Below are positions 47,796 to 61,760 of a stretch of 64,000 bases of DNA, piece by piece. The DNA lies in NCBI GenBank assembly GCA_025093555.1, contig JAIWNF010000043.1, positions 310,001-374,000 of the forward strand. Reading direction: 5' to 3'. The notes beneath the pieces were generated by a model. It was not told the DNA's origin and searched no databases. It was given only the letters and a program-made list of their open reading frames with translations. Made by a program: the position numbers and the translations under genes. This DNA comes from Circinella umbellata. Taxonomy: Eukaryota > Mucoromycota > Mucoromycetes > Mucorales > Lichtheimiaceae. The first letter of the stretch is position 1, and each line of letters opens with the position of its first letter.

Positions 47796-50671
47796 TTAAT
47801 ACAATGGAGATCTTGGCATTTCTTGCCACCTTTGAGTAATTGTTTGAATAGCTGTATCAATATCCCAATGAAAAGTATTATATCGATCTCTCGGTGCATT
47901 ATAATGATGAACATCATAATCTTCGATTACTATATGAGGTGGAGGTGTTTTAGTCGAAGGTCCTGGCATACCAATTTCTAAATCTGTTTCTTCTTGATGT
48001 TGTATTATATGAGATCCTCCTCCTCCTCCTTCTTCTTCTTCTTCTGGATTCTTCGTCTTATGTGAAATCTCTCCTTTTTTTATACTATTATTCTTATCTA
48101 CAGGATGATAATTCGTGCTACAAAATGATAAATTTTGTAATGATAATCGACCAAACCCAAAAGCAGCCAATTGATTTCGAACAATGGGATTTAAACCGAC
48201 AAAATGCCATTCTACATCATTTCCTGAATAATTCAATACTGTTTTTTTTAAACAAACAAGCATTTGTAATCCGGTTGAATCAATACGTCGTACAGCTTTC
48301 ATATCCAATACAAGAGCACAAAGTACAGGTCCATGATTTCTTCCATGTTCTATTGAACGATCTTCATTCCAAAGTCGATCCTTATTATCCGTGTCCCCTT
48401 TTTCATTTGGAATATCCTTGTGTGATTGTTGAGATGCATAGTAACCATGCGCGGTCATGGTACCACTCCGTGTACGTTCTTTTATGGTTTGTATAATAAC
48501 TTCAGAAATATATTCTGCATTTGGATAAAGTATAGAATCCACCGGTTGCATGACCAATAAACCTGGAGGCAAAGGTTCCATCTTTTTGGAAAAATTAGGG
48601 TCTTTTTCATCTGCATAGTAATGGGACTGAACACGAACAAGTGAATGTACTTGAGGTCTTGCAAGATGCACCAATACAGTGGCTAAAGATAATCCAACGG
48701 CGGTGTATAATCCAACTTCAATATCAACAAAAAATGTCACAAGTACTGTAATAATCCAAATAAATAATTCAACAGGATTTGCACACCATACTTCTTTTAA
48801 ATACGTAGGACTTGATACAAGATCAGAAACAGCATGAATGACCACAGCTGCAAGAATCGCATTGGGGACATAATAAAATGCAGGTGTAAGTGCATAAAGG
48901 GCCAAAACAACCACGGCAGCACTAAATATACCAGCCAAGGGAGTACGTACACCCGAACGTGCCATGATAGCTGTACGGCTGAATGCGCCTGTGGCTGGAT
49001 ACGCACCGAAGAAAGAACCGACAATATTACTTATACCAATAGCCAAAATTTCTTGATTGGGTTGAATGGTATACCCTGAAATACGACCAAATGATTTGGC
49101 TATAGAAACATGTTCTACAATCAAAATAAGAATAATAGAAGGTAAAGTACTAATGGCTGCGCGTATGACTTGAAAATTAAGTCCAGGTATACCCATGGCA
49201 TCAAATCCGGCAGGAACGGTAGCAATCACACGAATAGGCGTTGTAGTTTTACCAATACTGATAAGAAAAGAGATCAAGGTGCCAAAAAATACAATCAATC
49301 CATTACGCATAATATTAAAATAAAAGAACGATTTTCGGAATTTCTCTAATCGTGTTTCGAAACGTTTACATCCAAAACGAATAGCGTAAAGAAGAATAAG
49401 ACCGACTAAACCAAAGGCAATATCCAATTGGGTATAACGTAAATTTATAAAGAATTCAATTAAAACATGGAAGGGAGATCCGTGGGTTTCCACTTCTGGA
49501 CCAATTCCTGTTAATGCAGGTAATTGTGCACAAACAATAGTGATAGCACTTCCTGTCATAAAACCCGCTATAGAATACATGATCCACATTTAAAGAAGTT
49601 AGAATCTTTTTGTGGGGTGGTGCGTACGTATATAATTATTATTTGTTGTTTTCAACAGTATAGAAAGTATTCTTTTTTTTAGATAATTAAAAACTAACCT
49701 ATGGCAGGTCCTGGAATAAAATCAACTATTAATCCCAAACGAATAATTCCAATGACAACCAAAACGATTCCAGCAAATAATGCTAATGTGACACCGATTT
49801 CTGGACCTGTGATATCTGGATATTCGGTTGTAATGACATTAACAGCTTCACCCATCAGTAATGAAACCGTTGCTACGTAAACAACAAAAAAAAAGTGTTA
49901 TTACTCTTATTATCATGAAATAAACTATAAATTTTATCTGATGATGTATCATCATCCAACGCCCCCCACCCCTTATCTTGCATAAAATTATTCAATGTTA
50001 GAACTTACAAATAGGTCCAATACTAATATCTTTTGACGTGCCAAAAAAGCAGTAGATGGCCGCGCCAACAAATGCTGTACTAAAATTACATTTGAAAAAA
50101 ATAAATAAATAAATAAAAGAAAAACAAATAAGAAACGTTAAAAAAAATTTGGGGGGGGGGGATGCGGGAGGGGGGAGGAATGGGCGGGGGGAGTATTATG
50201 TCTATGTGTATATAATGTATGGATACATAAACATTTTCTTTTAACCATTCAAAAATATTCATTTGACTAGTTAAAATCAAAACATTTATATTATACAAAG
50301 AAAAATGAAAAAATAAAATAAAATAACCATAACATACTAAAGACCATATTGTGGATCTAAATTGGCTAATTTTGCATATGCCATACTTTGTGGAACAACA
50401 ACAATTCCTACAGTGATACCTGCAATCATATCTTGAAGTAACCACTACGCAAAAATAAATAAATAATTATTATCGTTATCGTTATCGTTGTCTTAATATA
50501 ATTCTTGAGAATATTTCTTCTTACAGAAAGATTATAACGATGAATCCATTGGATAATAGGAAATAACGTTATGCAATAATGTCGAATATAATGTGGAAAT
50601 AAACGTAAATGATAACGACATTGTTGACGTAAAGGTATAGGTGGATAATCAACTACTACTGTCTCTTTCAT
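47796..50671 (-). CDS. SUL1: SulP (SLC26) sulfate permease with STAS domain
   Basis: Plasma-membrane anion transporter, most likely sulfate uptake. Exons 50525-50671, 50338-50444, 50009-50079, 49699-49872 and 47796-49567 give 756 residues. Family text includes DMIAGITVGIVVVPQSMAYA (SulP signature), GLYTAFVGAAIYCFFGTSKD, ATGAFSRTAIMARSGVRTPL and SNIVGSFFGAYPATGAFSRT, spread over about 12 hydrophobic segments. The C-terminal STAS domain carries ALVLDMKAVRRIDSTGLQML. An acidic/Gly tail follows (EEEEEGGGGG). The substrate is inferred from the family; SulP proteins of fungi can also carry molybdate or other anions. Confidence 0.9.
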
Positions 50672-53600
50672 TTTATCTTTTTCAATAGTGTTATGTAATA
50701 TTGGATGCGTGTCAAGAAAAAAGAAAAAGAAAAATCAAAAAGGAGAAGAGAAAAAAGAGAAAAAGAAATGGCGCGTTATAAAACAAAAAAAAAAGAGATC
50801 GAAAATAAATCCCAAGATAATAAGGGGGGGATATAGAAAAGAAATACCAAGGAGAGAGAATAGAGAAAAGAAAAGCAAGAAGACCAAGATAATGGGTGTA
50901 TAGAGAGTTCTTTATATCCAAAAAAAAAAGAGAGAGAGAGAATGTATATATTATGTAAGTGGTAAGTATTGGTTATATATAATCCAAGTTTAGTAGTATC
51001 ATCATTCATCATTATCTATTTTGTTATGGTTTATAAAGGGTTTCTTAGAAAAAAGTCATGAGAGTTCCCTCTCCTTTCTTAGTTACTTCTTTCTCTCCTC
51101 CCTTCAAACCCATTTTATTTTATATAAGTACAAACATCCGTTTCTCCTCATTATACAAACATCAACCCCCCCCCTGATTTTGATAGAAGCGCCCGAAGCA
51201 GTCCCCTCTTTGCATATCTACGAGAGGAGAGAAGATAAAGTTATTGAGAGTAGAATTCGTTTACTAAATAACTCCTAAATGTTTATATGTAAGTCTCGAA
51301 ACCCTACATTTACATCTATAATATGTAAGTGTAGTAATCATTGATAATAATAAACAACAGCATGATTAACATGTATATAAATATATACTAGCAAGTACGT
51401 ATACTTACATACTTGATCTTTCGTTTAGAATTCCCTAAATTTGTGAGAGCAAAAAAAACTAAATTCAAAAGTATAAATATTCTTTTTCTGCAAATTTACA
51501 CAAAAATTCGATATAAATAATCAAGTACATATTTAATAAGTACCCTGACACAGTGTTTATATATTACGTATATATATAAAATAAACAAAATAATCGGTAC
51601 TAAATAATTTTCAATATTTCAACGTTGTGGTCAGTTGTTTTTTTTTTTTGGATGTGCATATACGTACATATCTGTTGCTTTCTTTTTATAGCTGCAGTTT
51701 TACATCCTTATTACGTATATTTATATATTTATGGGTTAAAAATTATAAAACAATAAACAATAAAATGAGGCGGCGACAATGCAAAAAAAAAAAAAAAAAG
51801 ACAACAATAACAAATAACGTCTCATGACATTTTACGAATTTCATTTCCCATACGTACGTTCTAAATTTATAACACGTGGCGCCTATAACCTTCTTTTCTA
51901 AACAAGGAGCAGTTGATTGCATAATTCTTTTGGGGGAGAGGGGGGTTAAAAAAAGTTATTGTTATAGTAACGTATTGTATGTACGTAGTCGAGAATGAAT
52001 TTTTGTATAATATATATATATTATATTTTGTTCTTATTACAATTCATTAAAAAAGAAACCTTAAAGGCTATTTGTGAGTTTAATAAGTACAAGATAGAAT
52101 GAATATATTATACATCATTTCAAAGATATATTTTACTCCATAATGATTTTCATTAATAAGGATGATTTAATTAGTATATACTACTAGTATACATAATAGC
52201 TTTTTCATGAACCTCTTTCTTTTTTTTTTCCATTAAAAGAAAAAAAAACAATGCTAATTGCTTACATAAAAAGGTTCTACTTGTATGAGTATTTATAATT
52301 GAGTTAATAATAATACAAAGCCTTAGTCAACATGACTTTAATATATATACCGATTCTAGTCTATATAAACTTATTATTGGGTCCCTAATATGATATGTAC
52401 GTAGTGTATGCGTGCGCATAATAAATAACATTACTACAGCTTAAAGTTATCAGAATAACTTTAATCCGATCTTGTGGAAATAAAATAAATTATTATTAGA
52501 ATCATGAAAGATAATGAAATCTCTCTCTCTCCCCTCCAAGCACATATGAGTATAATTAGATACAAATCGAATTTTCTTAAAAAAAAACTACATATATCAA
52601 GAACAATTTTTTCAACTCTATATTCTTCATCCTGTGGGCAAAATATTAATATTTCAATGATTTAAGATATATTAATTCGAGACTGACCCGTATTTTGTTA
52701 TGAGATGGAATAGGAATTCTTAATGTTCTTGGCAACAACAACAAAAAAAAACTATATACATACATATCAATAATTTGTGATACATAGGTAAATAACGAGC
52801 TAATGATTTAATATACCAAGATAAAGGTAAGATGGAGTAATGGTATGAAAGGTTGTGAATCATTTATGTCCCACATAAAGTGCGTGTATACGCATATCAT
52901 TTTTATGATCAAGCTTTATTTATACACATGTATTCTTGCATAAACTATGAGTAAATAATGCTAAAAAAAAAGATCAAAGACTTGCAGACGTTTTATTACA
53001 CTCATTTCAACTTTACAAAACATGTTCTTATTAATCACACGTTGTGAGTAGTAAGATCCTTTTTTAAAGAGCAAAAAAAGGACAAGTATGCCTTTACAGA
53101 ATTTTTAACTTCATATCTTATTATGAAAAATGTAGTTACCACTAAATATGATATATTTACCTTTTTATTTATCAGATTGTCTTTTCAAGAATTTTCAAGT
53201 ATGATTTATGAATATACATACCAACAATCAGCTCAAGTCAACTTTTAATTGAGTTTTCATACGTATAAAGTCCATAAATATGGTTACTAATTAATGTCAT
53301 TTCTAGATTCGATAAATAAATAGTTACAGTACAAAAAAAAAGTTTTTTTGTTAGGTTGAATATCTCTTTAGTGTCTCGTAATCAAATTGGTATATATAGG
53401 GTACGTAATACGTAGTTTTGATAAAATGGCCATGATCATTATTGCATTTGACAAAGGCAAACACAAAAATAAGTTTTTCTTTTTGGATTTTATATGTATT
53501 ATCGAGAGCTTTATACTTTTTTTTTGGTTTAAAGATGATGATTCTTTCATCATTTATATAATTTTTATTTATGTTTGATCAATGGAATAATACAAGTTTA

Positions 53601-54788
53601 AGGATATAAAAAATAAGAGAAATAAATATCATAAAGAATATGTACCTATAATGAATAAAAATATTTCTAAAAAAGGTATATCTTGGCGAGAACTAAAGAA
53701 TAGTTGCATTTTCGAGAAAAAAGATCACAAAGAGATGTCACAAACGCGACACCTCGATCTCGCTCAAAAAATCATTGGCCTTGGTAGAAACGCTCGGTCT
53801 TGTCACGCCAAAGTAAGGCCGTTCCGTTCCCTATAACCCAACTCTGGCCCAATGACATGTGTAGTATCATCTCATACCTCAACCGTTTTAAAAAAAGATC
53901 ACGTACCTTCAAAAACTTGATCGAGGAGAGGCCAAAGAGCCCAACTTGATAGACCTACAATCCACAAGACATTAAATCAAAGTATTATGCTTTTAAAAAT
54001 AAGATCTACAAGATCAGATTGTCCCGTTTTTTTTTTCAATTTTCATCGGCTGAAATATACTCGTTTTTCTTTAATATAAACGAAAGAAAAAAAACAAAAA
54101 GAGAACTAGGCGTTGTGATAATATATTTTACCAAGTATAATAATTATAATTGCTGTGCTTACTTCATTACTGACACGGATCGAATATTAAAAGTTTGTGA
54201 AAAAGAAAGATTTTTATCAAATAAATAAAAAGCCATACGTAGTAGATTAGCTTATTTTATCATGACTTCAGTCCTAAATAACCACATATATAATTTTTTA
54301 CGTACTGTGCTGTATATCTTCTGTAGAGCAGTATCCCTTGAATAACATTATAGTTATACAATACGTAGTAGATTTATAAAGATAGAACGGATGGCAAATC
54401 ACTGTTATAACTAAAAAATAATTATAGTTTGACAGTATCAATATATAAAATAAACAGGAAATTGTTATAAAAAGGTATCTATTATAAAAAATGCTTTGCA
54501 ATCATAATACCAAGACCACAAATATATTTAACCTTCACTTTACACCTTGAACGCAACATGTTTTAGATACTTACTCATATACCACACAATTAAATCCTTG
54601 GCAACTCTACCCGATTTCCTTTTAAGGCTAAAATCGACCTTTTTAGAAATAATGATAGATCGTTAACATTGTTGACCTACTCCAGGTGAGTACCAAAGCG
54701 GCTTGGCAGTTTTTTACCTTTTAAAACTAATAATCTTCCTTCTGCTTATTTTTTAAACTCTTCTTTCACAATACCTTTTTTTTGAGCC
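50672..54788. other. Long gene-poor region, 4.1 kb
   Basis: Divergent region between the sulfate permease and the first membrane-protein gene. AT-rich, with only a possible LINE fossil (53772-53939) standing out by higher GC. An E-box CACGTG is at 51873-51878, 1.2 kb from the permease start. No complete gene recognised. Confidence 0.5.
53772..53939 (-). pseudogene. Possible LINE-type reverse transcriptase fossil (C-terminal region)
   Basis: The minus strand reads 55 codons containing FLKRLRYEMILHMSLG then QSWVIGNGTALLWRDK, like the W-x-IGNG-x(4)-FW-x-D segment that follows the reverse transcriptase domain in many non-LTR retrotransposons. Just upstream another frame reads LSSWALWPLLDQVFEGT, suggesting a frameshift. 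The local GC content is above the surrounding AT-rich DNA. There is no intact RT catalytic motif (YADD-like) nearby, so this is at most a fragment. Confidence 0.35.
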
Positions 54789-56278
54789 ATGAATTATCAG
54801 TCTGACTATAAATCTGTCCCACTTTTACCATCTGATAATATAAAATCTTCTACAGTACCTGATGTTTGTTGTCGTCATCGACGACTTGCACGTTGGGCTA
54901 TAATTATCAGTATCCTTTCCTTGGCACACTCTGTTTATTTACGTTATTCGTATTCTCATCATGTTAACCATCAGGTCGAACCATACACTATTTCGACTGT
55001 GGATCCAACAGCAAATCAATTATCTTCATTGGATAATAAGAATGATGATGGTAGCAGTTCATTGTCGTCATTCGTTTCTTGGTGTCCTCAGTTTTCTGAT
55101 TCATGGGAAAACATTACTAAAGAATTTCAAGTTCCTGCAGTAATGTATCAAGCATTAAATATCGAATTACCTTTTAGAAAGTATATCCACTTTGAGGTAA
55201 GTAAAAATACGAGAACATTATAATTAATTCTTTTTTACTATTTACATGATAAATATACATTTTACACTAATTCTTTGACTTTTGTTTCTCTCTCTTGCTT
55301 TAGACTGGTGAAGCCAATGTACTTGTTGATGAAAGTATTGATGAAACAATTGTTCGTTTTGATGTATCATTTTATAATTCCAATGATAAAGACCTTGTTG
55401 AATTCCGGTCAGAAGAAACGTCCGATGGTACCCTTAACTTATCTCTTGATGTAAGCCCCTCCCTTTTTTTTTCGCTACTTTCAATTCTTCTTCCGGAATG
55501 ATAATGACAATTAATGATATCTATTTTTTGTGTAACATTATTTTAGACCAAACATCCTTTAAGTAGACGTATTTTCTTGAAACTTAATGTCACCGTAACA
55601 ATTTCATCACCATCGATTTTGGAAAACCTTAGTATTCAATTACCCAACCATCATATCACTGTTCATGGTGAACACACGCCTATTTTTTCAAATTTAATTC
55701 TAGCATCATCCAATGGTCAGATCGAAACTACTAACGGCGTTACTAGTAATGACAACATTATATTCATGACCTCTAATGGTTCTATTAAAACAAAAGGTTT
55801 AATTGGAAATAATGTTCAACTTTCAAGTTCCAATGGTCATATTTATACTGGTATTGATTTCTTAAATGGTGATTTGGAGGTTGCTTCTGCCAACGGAGAA
55901 GTTGTATTGAATGCTGTATCTATTTCTGGTGAAGGAAATGTTGTGGAACTTTCATCGTCCAATGGACACGTGGTCGCTAATTTGGTAAGTAAAAAACCCC
56001 GTTTTTCGATACAAATAAAAAAAATTGAAAACTTCAATGCATTTACGTTTTGGATTGAAATATTTTTATAGCCGGATACATTTGAATCTTTATTTGATGT
56101 TTCAACTACGCTGGGTAAAGCTACCGTTCAAAGTGAAAACCATCCTGAAAAAATTCACTACGATAGTCATCGTACAGATCGTTATATCAAGGGATATTAT
56201 GGTGATATCGAAAAAAAGACGAATAGCATTGTTAGAGTTTCATCTTCCTCAGGCCACTCATCATTAGTTTTTGTTTAA
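54789..56278 (+). CDS. Type II membrane protein with beta-solenoid-like (DUF4097-like) ectodomain, copy 1
   Basis: Exons 54789-55196, 55304-55450, 55547-55984 and 56072-56278 give 399 residues. A short cytosolic N-terminus (with PLLP and a CCRHRR motif before the membrane) is followed by one transmembrane helix (about residues 34-51) and a long outer part. In the outer part five repeats of the form (S/T/A)(S)NGxI/V, spaced about 20-25 residues (SSNGQIE, TSNGSIK, SSNGHIY, SANGEVV, SSNGHVV), suggest a right-handed beta-helix as in DUF4097/adhesin-like domains. It stands in tandem with a related gene 168 bp downstream. Molecular function is unknown; cell-surface or secretory localisation is inferred. 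Confidence 0.7.
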
Positions 56279-56446
56279 AGTAAAAAAAAAAAATCGTATA
56301 TTTTATGTAGTACCATTTTTTTAATATGCTTAGCAGTTTTCGTGTAACATCTTTATATACTTTTTTTCTATCAATTCTCCAAAATATAAAAGAGTTCAGC
56401 TATGATTTTCTTTTTCCTTTTTAAATGGAAAGTCTTTTTTTTTTCA

Positions 56447-58175
56447 ATGATCGATCAAAAGAATGCCCAGTATCAAGAACAGCAACAATCTTTAATTTCA
56501 CCATTAGTCACTAATAATAGTAATAACGATAATCGTGAAATAGGCTCTCGCTTATGGTTTATACCTTTTATTTATATAAAAAAGAAATGGTGTATGTTTG
56601 CATTTTTCGCTTTTACATTATTATATTTGTTCCTTTGTGGCTGTGATCATTATTCGTCAGCGGAAGAGTCGAAAGTAAGTTTTCAAATGTACATAGCTCT
56701 CATCTTATATTCTCTATATTGTTCATAACAAATAATATATATATATATATATATATACTAATACAATTAATAAGCATTCTGATAATTGTACTGCAATACC
56801 AACGCTACCTTGGACATTACCAGAACATAGAATTCCTCAAAATAGTTATCGTGGTTTACGCATTGGTCATGACATGACCCATCGTCTTCATGTAATGGTA
56901 TGTAATGTCTCAAATTCTACAATATGTGATTCAACAAAATAAAAACTAGTTAATGTGTTTATTTTTATTTAAGGGTGGTTTGGTTCATGTGCGAAGGAAT
57001 GATCAAGCTGACGATATTATAGTTCGTTTTAACTTGAAATTGACCAACACGGACCACGCCGGGCTATTCTATTTTAGGCAACACATTGACAATGACGACA
57101 CTATTAACATTATTATGCATGTAAGTTTTTTTTATAGTTAGTATCTAAGCAACAAAAAAAAAAAACGTGTAGACCCTTTATTAATAAAATTGTATGTAAA
57201 TAAAAATGAATGAATTGTAATCTCATGTTCTCAGATAAAAGAAGAAGAGGACGAAATTTATTGTATTTTATTGGATATTGATATTGAAGTCCCAAGTGCT
57301 TTGGCGTTAAGTAAACTTAACATTGCCACTAGTAATAGCAATATACAAGTAGATGACGGCATGTATTTTTCACAGGGTGTTAAACTTGATACAATGGATG
57401 GAAATATTACTGTAACAGTTAGTATTACTTAATCATTATTATAATTATTTAGTTTCCCTTTTACAATAAAATACTAATATTGAAATTTAATTTTTATCTT
57501 TAAAAAAACAGAACAGTGGAGCTGGGATTATGGAACTTAATTCAGAGTCTGGATTTATTAATTGTACATCCGTTCAGCAAACATTGGGTGAACAAGTTAT
57601 TGCTCATTCAACTTATGGTGATATTAACTTTAAATACGCGGATGAAACTTCTCTATCATCTCGGCCGATTTCAGAAATATTGAGTCGTCAACACGAAAAA
57701 ACTTGGATTAGCCTTACGAGTATATCTGGTATGGTTAGGTCATCTATGGTAGATATAATATTTCTATTTCTTATTCTTTACGTATTCTAGCTTAGTAAAA
57801 GAATGACGTAATTTGCGTATATATTTATGATAATTTGAGAAAGAAAGAGAAGAAAATACTATAAGCTCACGCAGTGATTTAATTATCTTCATAACGCAGT
57901 GCACTGAAATGAACGTACTATTTGATTCCCTACGGCAAATGCGTACTGGTATTTTTGCAAGAGATTTTGGTGGTTTCGGATACGGTTCTAATGATATTGA
58001 TAAAATGTTTGTTAATACTGTCGAATGTACTAAATCATCCCTTGGCACACACCATAGAGGCGTGTGGGGTTCAGAAGATGACATTAATGTACATATAATA
58101 ACAAAAACAGGAAGTGACTCTTCCACATCTATAATATTCAGTTGTTGTAACGGAGATATAAAAAGAACATGCTAG
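56447..58175 (+). CDS. Type II membrane protein related to its upstream neighbour, copy 2
   Basis: Exons 56447-56674, 56775-56897, 56974-57120, 57235-57417, 57512-57748 and 57900-58175 give about 397 residues; the donor of intron 5 may instead be 57734, which also keeps the frame. The layout repeats copy 1: a short cytosolic tail, one transmembrane helix (about residues 49-66), then an extracellular part with IATSNSNIQVDDG, LDTMDGNITVT, LNSESGFINC and STYGDINF turns of a beta-solenoid. The block GGLVHVRRNDQADDIIVRFN aligns with TGEANVLVDESIDETIVRFD of copy 1, and both follow a phase-0 intron. Its C-terminus is extra and Cys-bearing. An in-frame ATG 45 nt upstream is an alternative start. Confidence 0.65.
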
Positions 58176-58283
58176 TAAAAGTTCTAAGCTAATAAAAATA
58201 ACTAATAATATTTACATAATGCTCTTTTGCTTTATTATAATATTTTTATTTACAAAATATATGGATTTTTATGTTCATTTTAA

Positions 58284-60232
58284 TTAAGCTTGATAAGTCG
58301 ATGCAGAAACATTGCCTCCTGTACCAGTCCAATTTGTATGGACATATTTACCAGGTTGATCCAAACGTTCGTAAGTATGAGCACCAAAGTAATCACGTTG
58401 AGCTTGAATCATATTGGCAGGAAGACGTTCATGTCGTAAACCATCATAGAAACTCAAAGCACAAGACAAAGTAGGAGCAGGGATACCTAATGTAGCGGAT
58501 GTACCAACGACAGTACGCCATGAATCTTGTGCCTTTGCAGCAGCTTCTTGAAAGAATGGATCAAATAACAAGTTTTCAAGCTTTGGATTATTGTTATAAG
58601 CATCCTTGATTTGCCCTAAAAATCGGGAACGAATAATACAACCACCACGCCACATCAATGCGATACCTGAATAATTTAGATTCCATCCGAAATCTTCGGC
58701 AGCTTGACGCATTAACATAAAACCTTGTGCATAAGAGACAATCTTGGAAGCATAAAGAGCGCTACCAAGTTGCTTGATAAAGTTTTGTTGATCACCTTGA
58801 AATTTCACATTGGTAGGTCCCTTAAGTATCTTGGAAGCATGTGTGCGTTCATCTTTGAGAGAGGATAAGCATCGAGAATAAACAGCTTCAGTGATCAAGG
58901 TGACTGGAATACCACGATCAAGTGAGTCAATAGCAGTCCATTTACCGGTACCCTTTTGACCTGCCTTATCCAGAATCTTCTCAAGCAAGGATGAACCATC
59001 TTCATCTTTGAATCGAAGAATATCACGTGTAATTTCAATCAAGAAAGAATCTAACTCTTCTTTATTCCATTCTTCAAAAATGTCAGCCATTTGATCATTA
59101 TTGATACCAAGACCTTCTTTCATTATATGATAAACTTCGGAAATCAATTGCATATCACCATATTCTGTGATTTGTTCAGATAACAAGAAATTTAAGATGT
59201 GTTAGTCGAATGAAAAGTTGTAGATATAGAATTATATTGTATAAAACTCAAGATGAAGAATAAAGGGAGCTTTTTTTAAATTCCCTCCCCCATTAAAAAA
59301 CTTACCAATACCATTATGAACCATCTTGACATAATGACCAGCACCACCTTCGCCAACCCAGTCACAACAAGGTTGACCATCAGGTGCTTTTGCAGACACA
59401 GCTTGGAAAATCGATTTAATTTCCGGCCATGCTTTGGGATTACCACCAGGCATCAATGAAGGACCGTATCGCGCACCTTCTTCACCACCTGAAACACCCG
59501 AACCAACATATAAAATTCCCTTCTTTTCAAGCTCTTCACAGCGACGAGTTGTATCGGGAAAATGTGAATTACCACCATCAATAATAATATCACCAGGTTC
59601 TAAATGGGGTAGTAAAGTTTCAATAAAAGCATCCACCGCAGGTCCTGCTTTTACAAGCAACATTATTTTTCGTGGTCTCTTTAATTTTGCACATAACTCT
59701 TCAACGCTATGAGCTCCAATAATGTTTGTTCCTTTGTAAAACAAAATAAGTAAAAAAAATATTAATTTTTTGTTTGTTTTTCAGTCTTTGTTATTTCTTG
59801 TATTTATGTATTCATATATATGTATTTGTTTGTTTGTTTGTTCCTTTTGACTATACACTAAAGCTATGTAATTATTTTAATACCTTTAGCTTCGTTCTCC
59901 AAAAAGTGATCCACTTTTGATACTGTTCGATTGAATGCACACACTTTAAATCCATGGTCATTCATGTTCAAAATCAAGTTTTGGCCCTATTAAATATACG
60001 TTTACAATGTAAACACAAGCAAACATCGATTGATTAGTTGATATACTTATTATATATATAACCTTTCGTCTTTTTTTTCTTTAAATCGTAAAAAACGTAC
60101 CATAACGGCCAAACCAATAAGACCAATATCTGCACTGTTACACAATATAATGCATGAATTAACCGATGTTTAACACTATAATATATGTATGATATAAAAA
60201 TAATACAATAGTACTTACACTGCTTCTGACAT
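58284..60232 (-). CDS. GND1: 6-phosphogluconate dehydrogenase, decarboxylating
   Basis: Oxidative pentose phosphate pathway enzyme making ribulose 5-phosphate, CO2 and NADPH. Exons 60219-60232, 60101-60134, 59884-59986, 59306-59731 and 58284-59164 give 485 residues. The Rossmann start is [20 protein letters not shown] with NRT (NADP-type) after strand 2. The substrate region has [29 protein letters not shown] and [17 protein letters not shown] with the catalytic Lys. The family signature [14 protein letters not shown] follows. The first exon is 14 nt (MSEA plus two bases). Confidence 0.96.
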
Positions 60233-61053
60233 TGTGCTTTTTTTTGTATGAGAGAAAGATGTTGTAAAATTAAGAATGGTGTACCAAGGGTTCAATAAGT
60301 TGGAAAAAGTATCACACCCATGCAAATATTGGCGGTAATTCAAAGGTTTCGGAACCATTCCAGTAGCACTTAACTATATCCCTTCTCAATGTTTTATTAT
60401 CACTATTATTAGATAATGAGTTTGTTGTTGTCATACAGGGATTTCCAAAAAGTAATGTCATCATGCTGATGAAAATTAATTATATTGTATGCCTATTAAA
60501 TACCAATGTCTTTTTGACAAGCAAAAATGAGTGTCCCCCCGTTTCAAAATTGATTACGCTCTGCTTCCAAAAACATAAGTTATTATATAATATAATACTA
60601 ACTCGTCATAAAAAGAACGAACATAATTTAGTCTAAATATAAAAGTAATAAACATCTATATAAACCTTATTTTATTATACATATTTAATATGCGAATTAT
60701 AGTAACAGTAGATGTGGTACACAAAATTGTGTTGTAGAATATAGTAGTAATAACAGTATAGTGTAGTAAATGGTAATGGTGTATATGAGTATAAATTGTA
60801 TAATAATAAATGGTAATAATACAAAGTAAATAGAAAAAAGGCGAACGGATAGAAAGTTATTTTGAATGCAAATAAGAAGGATGGAAAAGGTGACGATGAC
60901 ATACGTAATAATAAGGGGGTGATACTGTATGTATAAAATAGAATGCGGAAAAAAAAGATTTATAATGCGTAGAATAGAAAGGGGAAAATGTATATAAGAG
61001 TAATATATAAGTAACTGTATATAGATACTTTAGAAGTATAGTTTTAGCTTTTT
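60233..61053. other. Intergenic region
   Basis: Upstream of GND1 and downstream of the MFS gene. TACAGGGATTTCCAAAAAGT at 60434-60453 resembles a Tc1/mariner-type end, but no matching inverted partner was found. No gene seen. Confidence 0.5.
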
Positions 61054-61729
61054 TTAGTCGCTACCACCATTATCGTTGTTACCAGTGTCGTTACAACTGG
61101 AATCTTGGGCATGATGACTCTTGGTACTAGGAGCTTGATTTAATTCCACCTTTTCATCCCCAAGAGTAGCAGAGGGATTGGATGCTTCAACATCCTTGGT
61201 TGGGGCAGATGGAGCGCCATATCGAATATTACGTACACACAAAGCAGCAATAACACCAAGACCGCCAGCAACCATGGGCACCACAAACACGTTTTTCAAC
61301 GATTGCATATAAGCGTGGATAATAGGTCCTTGGTATTCCGTTGGAAGTTCGCGAATATACAAATAATTCGTAAGTGCACCATATTTGCCTGCAACTGCAA
61401 GGACTTCAGGATCAAGACCAGAAAATTGAGCTTTCAAAAATGTAGAAAATAAAGTTTGATAAATGGCAACACCAATGGATGATGCTAATAACATGAAAAA
61501 GTTGTTCTAAAACGCAATATATATATAGATATTAGAACAATGTATGTACTTTTTTTTAAAATGAAATAAAATGAAGTATGCAACTAAGTAATATTAACTT
61601 ACCAAACTAGTAGCAACAGCCATAAATTCTTTTCCAGCTGCAGCTTGAACACCCAAGACACAGTTTTGTTGAGAAAGACCAAATGCAAAACCTATCATAA
61701 TGATTAAAGTGTGAGAAACGTATCGAGCC

Positions 61730-61760
<31 letters not shown>

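Noticed and set aside
51873..51878. CACGTG as a Cbf1-type site for the sulfate permease
   Set aside because: 1.2 kb upstream and a single copy; too weak to call.
60434..60453. TACAGGGATTTCC... as a mariner-type transposon end
   Set aside because: No inverted partner or transposase fragment was found nearby.
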